Assembly (NCBI GenBank): GCA_030698405.1
Contig: JAUYMU010000021.1
Location: 1 to 64,000 of the forward strand
Source: Bacteroidota bacterium
Lineage (GTDB): Bacteria > Bacteroidota > Bacteroidia > Bacteroidales > Prolixibacteraceae
DNA: 64,000 nucleotides
Direction: 5' to 3'
The notes under the pieces are model-generated. The model did not search any database. It had not been told where the DNA came from and saw only the letters and a list, made by a program, of their open reading frames with translations. A program made the translations under genes and the position numbers. Each line of letters begins with the position of its first letter. Position 1 is the first letter of the stretch. This document shows, in pieces, positions 8,332 through 16,901 of this stretch.

Positions 8332-9027
8332 ATGGATATTGAAATACTTCAATTGCTCGAAGGAGCCAGAAGAGCACAAGGTTTGACAGTAATCATCGAT
8401 GTTTTCAGGGCTTTTTCGACGGCTTGTTATGCAATTGGTAATGGAATTCAGCGCATTTATCCGGTTGGCGATCTTCAAATTGCCTATAAAATGAAAGAAC
8501 AAAATCCTGAATTTATCCTGGTTGGCGAGCGAAACGAGCAAAAACCGGTAGGTTTCGACTTCGGAAATTCGCCTTCTCAACTACTGGAAGCCAATCTGAT
8601 TGGTAAAACCATGGTGCATACAACCAGTTCAGGCACGCAGGGAATTGCCAATGCAACTGGTGCAAACGAAATATTAACCGGAAGTTTTGTGAACGCAGGA
8701 GCAATCGTTGATTACATCAGGAAGCAGAATCCAGCCAAAGTTTCACTGGTATGCATGGGTTACAGTTGCCGGTATCCAACCGATGAGGACACACTTTTGG
8801 CTGTTTACATTAAAAATGAACTGGAAGGAGTTGCAAACGATTTTCAGGCAATGGTTGAGCAATTGAGGAGTGGGGACGGGGCGCGGTTTTTTTCTCCGGA
8901 GAAACAGGAATGGGCGCCAGAAGCCGATTTCGATTTGTGCCTTTCGCTGAACCGTTTCGATTTTGTTCTGAAAGTTGAAAAAGATAATGGAATGAATTAT
9001 TTGAAGAAAATTCATATAAACACATAG
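8332..9027 (+). CDS. comB: 2-phosphosulfolactate phosphatase family protein (ComB-like)
   Basis: A 231-residue protein with the ComB signatures: VIIDVFRAFSTA near the N-terminus, the GERNEQKPVGFDFGNSPSQL block, the TTSSGTQGI loop, and VCMGYSCRYPTDEDTLLA. Characterised ComB removes phosphate from 2-phosphosulfolactate in coenzyme M synthesis. In bacteria without coenzyme M the family is widespread and its substrate is usually unproven. No other coenzyme M or sulfolactate gene is visible nearby, so the substrate is uncertain here. The next gene on the same strand is a PLP enzyme acting on sulfur amino acids. The gene's stop codon lies inside the left arm of the inverted repeat at 9021-9078. Confidence 0.8.
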   Translation: MDIEILQLLEGARRAQGLTVIIDVFRAFSTACYAIGNGIQRIYPVGDLQIAYKMKEQNPEFILVGERNEQKPVGFDFGNSPSQLLEANLIGKTMVHTTSSGTQGIANATGANEILTGSFVNAGAIVDYIRKQNPAKVSLVCMGYSCRYPTDEDTLLAVYIKNELEGVANDFQAMVEQLRSGDGARFFSPEKQEWAPEADFDLCLSLNRFDFVLKVEKDNGMNYLKKIHINT

Positions 9028-9078
9028 GCACATAGGGCACATAGGTTAAATTTTCTATATGAACTATGTGCCTATGTG
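9021..9078. repeat. palindromic repeat with 15-bp perfect arms at the comB stop codon
   Basis: The arms are CACATAGGCACATAG (9021-9035) and its exact complement (9064-9078), separated by 28 nt. The left side is a degenerate tandem of CACATAGG (three units, 9021-9046). The comB TAG at 9025-9027 lies in the left arm, and the next gene starts 15 nt after the right arm. There is no T-run, so a dispersed REP-like palindrome is more likely than a terminator. That is inference; copy number elsewhere is unknown. Confidence 0.7.
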
Positions 9079-9093
9079 GTTAATACAAAAAAG

Positions 9094-10263
9094 ATGAAAA
9101 CATACAACTTTGACGAGCTGATTGACCGCACCACTACCAACAGCATCAAATACGATGCACGAAAAATGTTCTTTGGAAATGAAGATGTATTGCCGCTTTG
9201 GGTGGCTGACATGGATTTTCGAACTCCTGATTTTATTGTTGATGCCATTAAAAAGCGGGCTGAACACGAAGTTTTTGGATATACTTTTCGTGGCGAAAGT
9301 TACAATCAGTCAATCGTCAACTGGTTGAAGCGCCGTCATAACTGGGAAATTAAACCCGAATGGATAACGTTCAGTCCCGGAGTTGTTGCCGGTTTGACAA
9401 TGGCCATCGAAGCCTTTTCGAAACCGGGCGATGGGGTAATCGTTCAACCTCCTGTTTATTTTCCGTTTTTCGATTCGGTAAAAGGAACCGGTCGCGAAAT
9501 GATTGAAAATCCGTTGCGTATAGAGAATGGCCGTTATTATTTCGATCTTGAAGATTTGAAAAATAAAATCACGCCAAAAACTAAACTGCTTTTGCTTTGT
9601 AATCCGCAGAATCCGGGAGGAATGGCATGGACCGAAAAAGAACTAACTGATTTGGCGCAAATTTGTCTCGAAAACAAAATACTGATTATTTCAGACGAAA
9701 TTCACTCAGACCTGATTTTCGATGGTTACAAACACACTCCACTGGCTGGAATTTCGGAAGAATTTGCACAAAACTGCGTGATCTGCATGGCGCCCAGCAA
9801 AACATTCAACACCGCCGGGCTTACTACTTCGTTTCTGGTTATCCCGAATAAAAGGCACTTCGTAGCTTACGAACGGGTGATGCGGCTGCCGCATTTGCAC
9901 ATGGGAAATATATTCGGAACCGCAGCGCTCGAAGCAGCTTATACCCATGGAGAGGAATGGCTCGCCCAACTGTTGAAATACCTTCAGGAAAACTATTCTT
10001 TTCTGGAGCAGTTCTTTAACGAAAACCTTCCTGAAGTAAAAGTGATGCGCCCCGAAGCTACTTACCTGATTTGGCTTGACTTTTCAGCATTCGGGCTGAC
10101 GGATGAAACAATCAATCAAAAACTGATTGATGGCGGAGTTGGTTTGAACCGCGGTGTTCAGTTCGGAAAGCAGGGCAGTGATTTTATGCGCATCAACATT
10201 GGTTGCCCGCGTTCAGTTTTGGAAGAAGCGCTGTTCAGGATACAAAAGGCTTTTCAGGAATAA
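9094..10263 (+). CDS. MalY/PatB-family PLP aminotransferase, probable C-S beta-lyase
   Basis: A protein of 389 residues from ATG 9094; the frame also runs back to a GTG at 9076 inside the palindrome, which is less likely. The N-terminus PLWVADMDF and FGYTFRG segments are hallmarks of MalY/PatB cystathionine beta-lyase-like enzymes. PLP-site residues are all present: the LLCNPQNPGG asparagine, the IISDEIHSDL aspartate, and the Schiff-base lysine in APSKTFNTAGL. The C-terminal FMRINIGCPR arginine should bind the substrate carboxylate. The family cleaves C-S bonds of cystathionine, cysteine conjugates or methionine-like substrates; which one is not determinable. It probably shares a transcript with comB. 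Confidence 0.9.
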   Translation: MKTYNFDELIDRTTTNSIKYDARKMFFGNEDVLPLWVADMDFRTPDFIVDAIKKRAEHEVFGYTFRGESYNQSIVNWLKRRHNWEIKPEWITFSPGVVAGLTMAIEAFSKPGDGVIVQPPVYFPFFDSVKGTGREMIENPLRIENGRYYFDLEDLKNKITPKTKLLLLCNPQNPGGMAWTEKELTDLAQICLENKILIISDEIHSDLIFDGYKHTPLAGISEEFAQNCVICMAPSKTFNTAGLTTSFLVIPNKRHFVAYERVMRLPHLHMGNIFGTAALEAAYTHGEEWLAQLLKYLQENYSFLEQFFNENLPEVKVMRPEATYLIWLDFSAFGLTDETINQKLIDGGVGLNRGVQFGKQGSDFMRINIGCPRSVLEEALFRIQKAFQE

Positions 10264-10296
10264 AAAAACAAGGGGCAGATGATTGCTCTCTGCACC

Positions 10297-11226
10297 TTAC
10301 CTTCGACCTGGATTATTCTGCTCGTTTCTGTTTTCACTGCTATTTCTTTGATTTTCAGTATTCCTATTGCTCCTCTCAGTAGTTCCGGTTGAATTTTGAA
10401 TTCGCATTTGTCTGTCCACCTTCACTGGCTGACCAATGGGTACGCCATAATAGTTTGTGTCGTGAGTTCTTCTTGTCTCCGGAGTATTGGCAGGTTGCGG
10501 GCGGGAAGTATTATCAGTGCTATTAGTGGAATTTGCCCTGTTATTTTCGTTTTGTGTCTGCCTGTTTACCGAATTGTTAACTGGATTTTCTGTCCAATTT
10601 GTATTATTGGCAGGGTTGTTCCGGGAATTGTCGTTGCTATAACCGTCAGTGGATTGTCTGTTAATGATGGAATTATTCATATTCCTTTGTTGCAGACGGT
10701 CCTCTTTCGAGTATCTGAACTGTCGCCCGGCTCTCAGATTTTCATCATTCCAGCTCCGTGCCCTGTCTCTTTCATTCTCTGACCAGTAAATTGCGCTTCT
10801 ACTGTTTTCGTTAAATCCTCTTACATAAGCGAAATTACTGCGATCGTAATAATCTCGATAGTAATATCTTGGAAAATGAGAAACATAATACTGGTGGTGC
10901 ATCCAAGGTTGATACATATTCGAATTCACTACGACAATAAAAGAATTATTCAGATTAAAATCCGGGTATATAGTAGGGAGATAAGGTGAATAAATCCATT
11001 GTGCATGGTTCAGAAAAATGAATTCACGGGTGTAAATGTCGTAATAGCTTTCGATGTCGGGCAAATAGTAATAGCGCGTTCCGCCATAATAGGATGGAGC
11101 CCATTGCGGATTTTCATAACTGGTTTGCGATCCGGAAGTTCCCTGGCGGTATGTATTACATCCGTTAAACGAGGTCATGGAAAGAAGCACAACAGCTACT
11201 ACCGCCCATTTTTTTAATGTTTTCAT
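10297..11226 (-). CDS. Tyr-rich then Asn/Arg-rich lipoprotein of unknown function
   Basis: A 309-residue protein. A lipoprotein signal ends in the lipobox TSFNGC (Cys near residue 23). Residues ~30-140 are very rich in Tyr and aromatic residues (YYGGTRYYYLPDIESYY, HQYYVSHFPRYYYRDYYDR). From ~165 onward the chain is dominated by Asn, Arg, Ser and Thr and looks disordered. The outer-membrane or periplasmic location is inferred from the lipobox. I recognise no catalytic domain. The stops of this gene and the plus-strand MalY gene face each other with a gap of 33 nt. Confidence 0.75.
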   Translation of the reverse strand: MKTLKKWAVVAVVLLSMTSFNGCNTYRQGTSGSQTSYENPQWAPSYYGGTRYYYLPDIESYYDIYTREFIFLNHAQWIYSPYLPTIYPDFNLNNSFIVVVNSNMYQPWMHHQYYVSHFPRYYYRDYYDRSNFAYVRGFNENSRSAIYWSENERDRARSWNDENLRAGRQFRYSKEDRLQQRNMNNSIINRQSTDGYSNDNSRNNPANNTNWTENPVNNSVNRQTQNENNRANSTNSTDNTSRPQPANTPETRRTHDTNYYGVPIGQPVKVDRQMRIQNSTGTTERSNRNTENQRNSSENRNEQNNPGRR

Positions 11227-11423
11227 GTGTTTATAATTTGTTTTTTAGTTGCCACATGGAACTCCCAAATAATCATCCTCCTGTGTGAGAAAGATTTTCT
11301 CATGGTCGTTTCATGTGTTGAATTATTTAAGACAATTGCAGGTAAAAGTACGCTCAACATCACGCAAAATTTTTACATATTTCCTTAAAAAAATTACATA
11401 ATTCACACATCAGTCAGTTCACA

Positions 11424-11451
11424 GTAGAGACAAGGCATGCCTTGTCTCTAC
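11424..11451. repeat. 28-bp perfect palindrome, copy 1, overlapping a permease stop codon
   Basis: GTAGAGACAAGGCA followed by its exact reverse complement, with no spacer. The permease stop TAG (11448-11450) lies inside its right arm. A second copy with the same 28 bp sits at 24140-24167, also at a permease stop. It could act as a terminator-like hairpin, but it is better explained as a small dispersed palindromic element. Confidence 0.85.
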
Positions 11452-13835
11452 TCGTACCGTAATGCCTCCACGGGGTTCTTCGTAGCAGCCCGCCAGCTTT
11501 GCCAACTCACGGTTGACAGCGCAATTCCTAATGCAAGTAAACCAGCCAGCGCAAAAATCCACCAGCTTAATTCGGTTTTGTAGGCAAAGTTTTCGAGCCA
11601 TTTGTTCATAGCGTAGTACGCAATCGGCGTGGCAATTACAAAGGCGATGGCTACCCATTTTACAAAGTCTTTGTTCAGCATTGTCACTACTTCCGAAACC
11701 CGCGCTCCGTTTACTTTGCGGATGCCGATTTCCTTGGTGCGCTGTTGAATCGTAAAAAGGATCATTCCCAATATCCCAAGAACGGAAAGAAAAATAGAAA
11801 TACCTGAAAGTCCGGTGATTATTTTGGCTGTGTTTATTTCTGATTTGTAATTGATACTGATTCTTTCGTCCATGAACTGGTAGCTAAACGGCCATTGCGG
11901 AGCAATTTCTTTCCAGATACTTTCAATCTGCTTTAGTGTTGCCAAATAATCGCCACTTACCAGTTTCATCGCAATTTCATACTTGCCCCAATCCTTGATA
12001 TAGTACATTACTGGTTTCGAAGCTTCTCGCAGGGTGAAATATTGCATGTCTTCGATCACTCCAATCACCTCAAGTTCATTGTTGGGAGTATCGACATTGT
12101 TTTGAACGACAATTTTTTTCCCGATAGGATCGTTCAAATTGAGCGCTTTAACAGCCGATTGGTTAATAATCATCCCTGTAGCTTTATCGCTTGCAACATT
12201 GATGTCGAAGTTGCGGCCAGCTGCGAATTTTGCGCCTACCGTTTTCAGAAAATCATGATCGACGGTTATTTGGCCAATATCTGCTTTTTGATCATTCTGG
12301 TTAGGCAACCATGCGGGCGAAACATTATTGATGCTATTGCCAGGAGCATTTTGTGCAACACCGACACTTTGTATCATGGGCAAATTACTCAGTTTTTGCC
12401 TGAACAGATCATAGCGTTCGTTCATCCCTTCAGTATATGGGTTGTAAACAATCAGGGTATTTTCTTTATCGAAGCCGGTTTTCGCATTCATTACCAGTTG
12501 AAGCTGGTTGTTGATCACGATGGTTGAAGCAATCAACATGGTTGCAATGACCAGTTGAAAAGTCACCAACGCGCCCCTTAACCATTGCTGTTTTTGCTGA
12601 CTCTTTACCTTGATGATACTGAGCTGGTTTTTAAGTGCTTCGGCAGGTTTTATGGAATTCAGGAAAACAATTGGATAGATGGACGATAAAATGATGGACG
12701 TGGCAAGTACTGCCAGGCCGGGCATCAACACCGACCAGTTAATCGACAACGATTTGCCGCTTAAGTTATTGACAACCGGCAACATCAGAGAAGTCAAGAC
12801 CATCGACAACAGAAAGGCAGACAGAAGGAAAACCGACGTTTCAAGAACCTGATCGGCAATGATGGTGTATCCTGAAGCTCCATTTACCCGTTGAATGCTT
12901 GTTTCTTTTGCTTTTCGCCGGCAATCGGCTGTAAGCACATTGATGTAGTTGGCAATTGCTATTCCCAGAATGAGCAATGCAATCATACCCAACCCATAAA
13001 CTACCTGGATGTCGCCTTTTAGTGCGTTATCCCAGCGTGTTCCAACCGACTTCAAATGAATGTCGGCCAATGGTTCCAGGTACATTTCAAACTCCATCTT
13101 GTTTTTGTCAATTCCATTTCCTTCAGCAAAAAGATTGGCCAGTTGGGTTTCTATTTCCTTCCTGTTTACTGCATCGGGTATGAGCAGATAGTAGTTAAAA
13201 GCTGACATGTACCATTTGGTGAGCATATCGTTGTTTGAGATCTGGTAACTTGCTACAGAAGCAAGAAAATTCATGGTAAAATGCGACTGTCCGGGCAGGT
13301 CCTTCACAACCGCTGAAACAGTAAAATCCTGATTGTCTTGCTTGATAATCTTTCCAATCGGATTTGCACTGCCAAAATATTTTTGAGCAGTCGATAGGTT
13401 GATTATAACATTCAATGGTTTTGCCAATGCTTCCCTGGGGTTACCCAACAGGAATTCAAATTGAAGGATATCAAGGATTTCAGGATCAGCAAACAAGAAA
13501 CTGGTTGCTGTATAGGTTGTATTGTCAATCGAAATAAACCGTTCGCCCATATAGGTCTGAAACCTTGTATATTTTTCAATCCCCGGAATTTTAGTGAATT
13601 TTTCGGTGAAGACAGCCGGGAATAAACAATTCTTATAACTTTTGTCTTTCGACTGAAGATTAAGACGATAGGTGTGGGCGAAGTTTGTATTGTACTTGTC
13701 GAACGACAATTCGTCTGCAACAAAAAGGTACACTAAAATACAACAGCTAAAAGCCATTGTAAAACTGATCAGCACAAACAAAGTCGTCAATCTTCGGTTG
13801 ATCAGATGCCTGAAAATGTTTCTTATTTTTTTCAT
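11448..13835 (-). CDS. FtsX/MacB-type ABC permease 1
   Basis: A 795-residue permease of the double FtsX/MacB_PCD type common in Bacteroidota. An N-terminal membrane segment (~17-38) is followed by a large periplasmic domain. A first block of three or four helices lies around residues 285-445, then a second periplasmic domain (~450-670) and a last three-helix FtsX block. The conserved cytoplasmic coupling motif KEIGIRKVNGA appears at the end of the second half. The protein ends in NPVEALRYE like its neighbours. Such permeases work with a MacB/LolD-like ATPase, an HlyD adaptor and TolC, usually moving substrates by mechanotransmission. No ATPase is adjacent; the nearest is in the same array. 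The last ~95 residues are nearly identical to permeases 2 and 5. Confidence 0.88.
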   Translation of the reverse strand: MKKIRNIFRHLINRRLTTLFVLISFTMAFSCCILVYLFVADELSFDKYNTNFAHTYRLNLQSKDKSYKNCLFPAVFTEKFTKIPGIEKYTRFQTYMGERFISIDNTTYTATSFLFADPEILDILQFEFLLGNPREALAKPLNVIINLSTAQKYFGSANPIGKIIKQDNQDFTVSAVVKDLPGQSHFTMNFLASVASYQISNNDMLTKWYMSAFNYYLLIPDAVNRKEIETQLANLFAEGNGIDKNKMEFEMYLEPLADIHLKSVGTRWDNALKGDIQVVYGLGMIALLILGIAIANYINVLTADCRRKAKETSIQRVNGASGYTIIADQVLETSVFLLSAFLLSMVLTSLMLPVVNNLSGKSLSINWSVLMPGLAVLATSIILSSIYPIVFLNSIKPAEALKNQLSIIKVKSQQKQQWLRGALVTFQLVIATMLIASTIVINNQLQLVMNAKTGFDKENTLIVYNPYTEGMNERYDLFRQKLSNLPMIQSVGVAQNAPGNSINNVSPAWLPNQNDQKADIGQITVDHDFLKTVGAKFAAGRNFDINVASDKATGMIINQSAVKALNLNDPIGKKIVVQNNVDTPNNELEVIGVIEDMQYFTLREASKPVMYYIKDWGKYEIAMKLVSGDYLATLKQIESIWKEIAPQWPFSYQFMDERISINYKSEINTAKIITGLSGISIFLSVLGILGMILFTIQQRTKEIGIRKVNGARVSEVVTMLNKDFVKWVAIAFVIATPIAYYAMNKWLENFAYKTELSWWIFALAGLLALGIALSTVSWQSWRAATKNPVEALRYE

Positions 13836-13854
13836 GATTTCACTGTTTTAATTT

Positions 13855-13888
13855 ATGGCTACCCATTTCATAAAGTCTTTTTCAGCAT
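13855..13888 (-). pseudogene. short scar of an FtsX permease 3' region
   Basis: These 34 bases closely match the part of permeases 1, 2 and 5 that encodes LNKDFVKWVA (ATGGCTACCCATTT...AAGTCTTT...TTCAGCAT on the plus strand). They contain a 1-nt deletion and stop codons in frame. The scar lies 19 nt upstream of the start of permease 1 and beside the toxin-antitoxin cassette. I read it as the leftover of another permease copy lost by rearrangement. Confidence 0.6.
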
Positions 13889-13947
13889 AACCTGACAAGT
13901 AAGTTTACTACTGTTTTTTTTGTATTTTTGGATAAAAAAGTATTGCC

Positions 13948-14166
13948 ATGTTACTAAATGAAAGAATAACTTTGGAACCTGGGAAAAGAAGTGGTAAACC
14001 CTGCGTAAGGGGAATGCGGATAACCGTGGGCGATGTCTTAAACTACCTTGCTTCAGGAATGAGTTTTGAAGAAATTCTTGAAGACTTCCCATATCTGGAA
14101 AAAGAAGACATCCTTGCCTGTTTGAGCTATGCTGCAAACAAAGAGAAAATTGAACTTTGCGCCTGA
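13948..14166 (+). CDS. DUF433 antitoxin-like HTH protein
   Basis: A 72-residue DUF433 protein. It has the family pattern ITLEPGKRSGKPCVRGMRITVGD, then VLNYLASGMSFEEILEDFPYLEKEDILACLSYAAN, which forms a small helix-turn-helix fold. DUF433 proteins are typical partners of DUF5615 PIN-like toxins, and exactly such a partner follows with a 1-nt overlap (TGATG). A TAnnTTTG element (TATTTTTG, 13923-13930) lies just upstream. The module points against the permease genes on both sides, suggesting insertion. This component looks complete even though the toxin is not. Confidence 0.85.
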   Translation: MLLNERITLEPGKRSGKPCVRGMRITVGDVLNYLASGMSFEEILEDFPYLEKEDILACLSYAANKEKIELCA

Positions 14167-14357
14167 TGAAACTTCTGTTCGACCAAAACCTTTCTCCTAA
14201 ACTTGCAGGTTTTTTTGCAAAAACATTTGCAGGTTCCAAACATTTACAAGACCTCAGCCTTGATGTAGCTAACATCAAAGACTTACTCAATTCCAATATT
14301 GAAAAGATTAAAGCTTTTATTTCGGATTCAACCAATGGCATTTTAACTTTTTATTAG
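14166..14357 (+). pseudogene. DUF5615 PIN-like toxin with a large in-frame internal deletion
   Basis: Only 63 residues, against about 110-120 for the family. The N-terminus MKLLFDQNLSPKL and the SKHLQDLSL segment are intact, and so is the C-terminal helix and tail (DLLNSNIEKIKAFI, then NGILTFY). The middle ~50 residues are missing. In the family that part carries the second acidic cluster (the TKDxDF motif) needed for PIN-type metal binding. The frame is preserved across the junction near residue 34-35. The nuclease is therefore very probably inactive, leaving an orphan antitoxin. The start is ATG 14166, overlapping the DUF433 stop by 1 nt. Confidence 0.75.
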
Positions 14358-14360
14358 ATG

Positions 14361-14476
14361 AAGCCCCTCTAAATCTCCCCGAAGGGGAGACTTTTGGGCA
14401 ATGCTTGATTCTTCATTCGTTCATTTTTCTTCTGTTTTTTAAGCCCTCCCTTTCGGGGAGGGTTTGGGTGGGGCTT
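14361..14476. repeat. paired inverted palindromes (REPIN/MITE-like), 116 bp
   Basis: The element starts AAGCCCC (14361) and ends GGGGCTT (14470-14476). Each end carries an internal GC-rich hairpin: left TCTCCCC-GAA-GGGGAGA (14374-14390), right CCCTCCC-loop-GGGAGGG (14444-14462). The ends are inverted relative to each other. It fills the gap between the truncated toxin's stop and the stop of permease 2. The ends match those of the longer element at 30512-30884. Confidence 0.75.
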
Positions 14477-14481
14477 CTTTT

Positions 14482-16845
14482 TTATTCGTACCGCAATGCC
14501 TCCACCGGGTTTCTCGTGGCAGCCCGCCAGCTTTGCCAGCTTACCGTCAACAATGCAATTCCCAATACCAGCAAGCCAGCCAGGGCAAAAATCCACCAGC
14601 TCAAATCGGTTTTGTAAGCATAGCTTTCGAGCCATTTGTTCATGACAACCCATGCAATGGGTGTTGCAATCAGAAAAGCAATGGCTACCCATTTTACGAA
14701 GTCTTTGTTCAGCATCGCAAGTACTTCTGAGATTGTGGCACCGTTTACTTTCCGAATACCTATTTCCTTGATCCGGCGCTGACTGGCAAAGAGCGACATG
14801 GCCAAAATTCCCATGCAGCAAATCACGATGGCGCAACCGGCAAACAACGAAAAAGTGCGGCGAAACTGAAGTTCCGATTGGTACATATTTTCAATGGCCT
14901 GATCGAAAAAGCTGATTTCAACCGGAAAAGAAGGGGAAAGGTCGGCGGCGGTGGCTTTGATATCCTGAATGGTTTTGTGAAGCGAATTGAAATCATTGGT
15001 TTGCAGTTTGACCAGACAATAAGATGCATTCGGCTCATTTTGGATGACCAATGCTGCGATGGGCTGGTTGACTGCTTTGTAATGAAAATCTTTTACAACA
15101 CCGATTATTTCGGAAAGACCTGCATCCATACCAAAGCCCATAACGAATTTGGCGCCAATCGGATTCTCCATCTTATTTTCCCGCAGGAAGGTTTCATTCA
15201 CAACCATTTTGTGTTGGTCGGTTGTCAGGTCTTCTGAGAAGAAGCGTCCCTGGGTAAGTTGCAATCCTATCATTGAGCAGAAGTTAGCATCGGCATTAAA
15301 GGTGTCAAAACTGAGTTCTTTTTTCACACCTTTTATTTCCTGATTTGTTCTCCAGTTCGAAAACTGGTGCCCCGGGTAATATTGAGTAAATGAAATTTTT
15401 TCAACAGTGGGCTTGTCCTGAAGCAACTTTTTGAACACCTCTTTTTTTTCGTTCAACTGCGGGGTTAAATTGATGGTGATCATGTTTTCCTGATTAAAAC
15501 CCAGGTTGCTGCTTCCAAAGTTAACTTGCTTTTGCACCAACACGGTAAAGGCAATCAGCACAATGGCAATTACGAATTGGGTGGTCACGAGGAGACCCCG
15601 AAAAATGGAATTTGCAGAGCCCGGCACAACAGTTTTTTTCAGGTTGTCAACTGCTTTCGAGGAGGAGATTCGTAAGGCTGGAATAATACTGAAAACCATG
15701 CTCAAAATAAAAGTTCCGATAATAGAAACCATCAGGAAAGAAGGTTGGTAAAGCAACTGTGAATTGAAATGAATTCCGGTAAAGCTGCTGATGAAGGGAA
15801 ATACTGTGCGAACGATTAGGATGGCCAAAAAGAGCGCCATCAAAAACAGGATAAAGGCTTCAGCCAGTGCATTTTTTAGGATGTTCGCATTGCCTGCGCC
15901 AATTACCTTTAGAACACCTGTTTGCCTGATTTTTTCCAACCATTGTGAAGAAGAAATATTGATAAAATTGACCAATGCAATCATCAGTACCAGCGCTGCC
16001 ACCATCAACAGGATCATCACTTTTCGCTTGTCGCCGCAATGCAGATAATTGGTTCCGCCAAGTGCAAATTTTGAAAAGTAGATTTTTTCAAATGGATTCA
16101 GTTTCAATTTAGAGTAGTTTTCCTGATCGTTCTTCGGGAAAAGGGCAATGATCTTTTTCGCTGTTTCATCAGGTTTTGTTCCTTCTTTTAAAAGTATGAA
16201 TGTCTGGAAATTACACCATCCCCATTCGGTAAACTCGCCACCATTTGGCAGGACAATTTTACGGGTAGCAATTGAGGCTAACGCGCTGAAAGATAGACTT
16301 GAGTTGGCTTCAGGCTCGTTAATGACTGCTGAAACGGTCAGTTCCTTATCGTTGTTTAGCTTCACCGTTTTGCCCAAAGCAGGTTCATTTCCAAAAAGCT
16401 TTTTGGCCAAAGTTTGGGTAAGAACAATGGTCATGGGGTCTTTCAACGAGGTTTCGAGGTTGCCTTCAACCGGTTGGTAGGTGAAAAGCTTAAAAAAATC
16501 CTCGTCAGCAAAAACCATGTCCGAAGAAATCGGCTCGCGGTCTCCGGTCCGGAAAACCGGAGTTTCCCAGACGCTGGCCATCCTTACTGTTGATTCTACC
16601 TCTGGTACATTCAGATCAATTTGGTCTTTCAGTATTCCGGGCATGTGCATTTTTATGCCCATTTCGGCAAACAGATATACCCGGTCGCCATTTTTATGGT
16701 AATTGTCGGTGGTTAATTCACTATAAGAATAAACCGACAATACAATAACCAAGGCTAAACTCACTGCCAGCCCAATCAGATTAATCAGGTTGGTTGCCGG
16801 TTTGCGAACGAAATTCCGGTAAGTTGATTTGAAAATGTTTTGCAT
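14482..16845 (-). CDS. FtsX/MacB-type ABC permease 2
   Basis: A 787-residue double-FtsX permease. The N-terminal membrane segment is at about 20-42 (LIGLAVSLALVIVLSVYSYSELTT) and the first periplasmic domain carries the MacB_PCD motif LTQTLAKKLFGNEPALGKTVKL. A middle helix block with KIRQTGVLKVIGAG follows, then the second periplasmic domain and a final block with KEIGIRKVNGATISEVLAMLN. It ends NPVEALRYE. Its last ~95 residues are close to permeases 1 and 5, while the N-terminal three quarters are much more divergent. It starts 56 nt after the alcohol dehydrogenase-like gene on the same strand. The REPIN-like element abuts its stop. Confidence 0.88.
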   Translation of the reverse strand: MQNIFKSTYRNFVRKPATNLINLIGLAVSLALVIVLSVYSYSELTTDNYHKNGDRVYLFAEMGIKMHMPGILKDQIDLNVPEVESTVRMASVWETPVFRTGDREPISSDMVFADEDFFKLFTYQPVEGNLETSLKDPMTIVLTQTLAKKLFGNEPALGKTVKLNNDKELTVSAVINEPEANSSLSFSALASIATRKIVLPNGGEFTEWGWCNFQTFILLKEGTKPDETAKKIIALFPKNDQENYSKLKLNPFEKIYFSKFALGGTNYLHCGDKRKVMILLMVAALVLMIALVNFINISSSQWLEKIRQTGVLKVIGAGNANILKNALAEAFILFLMALFLAILIVRTVFPFISSFTGIHFNSQLLYQPSFLMVSIIGTFILSMVFSIIPALRISSSKAVDNLKKTVVPGSANSIFRGLLVTTQFVIAIVLIAFTVLVQKQVNFGSSNLGFNQENMITINLTPQLNEKKEVFKKLLQDKPTVEKISFTQYYPGHQFSNWRTNQEIKGVKKELSFDTFNADANFCSMIGLQLTQGRFFSEDLTTDQHKMVVNETFLRENKMENPIGAKFVMGFGMDAGLSEIIGVVKDFHYKAVNQPIAALVIQNEPNASYCLVKLQTNDFNSLHKTIQDIKATAADLSPSFPVEISFFDQAIENMYQSELQFRRTFSLFAGCAIVICCMGILAMSLFASQRRIKEIGIRKVNGATISEVLAMLNKDFVKWVAIAFLIATPIAWVVMNKWLESYAYKTDLSWWIFALAGLLVLGIALLTVSWQSWRAATRNPVEALRYE

Positions 16846-16901
16846 AGGATTAAATTTTTACTGCTCATTGTTGTAAGTTCGTTATTCATATTATCCGGGT
16901 A

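Noticed and set aside
9076-9078. GTG start of the MalY-like gene
   Set aside because: It lies inside the palindrome; ATG 9094 gives the conserved N-terminus.
13868-14341. long minus-strand frame opposite the DUF433/DUF5615 cassette
   Set aside because: It is antisense to two recognisable toxin-antitoxin genes and has no family resemblance.
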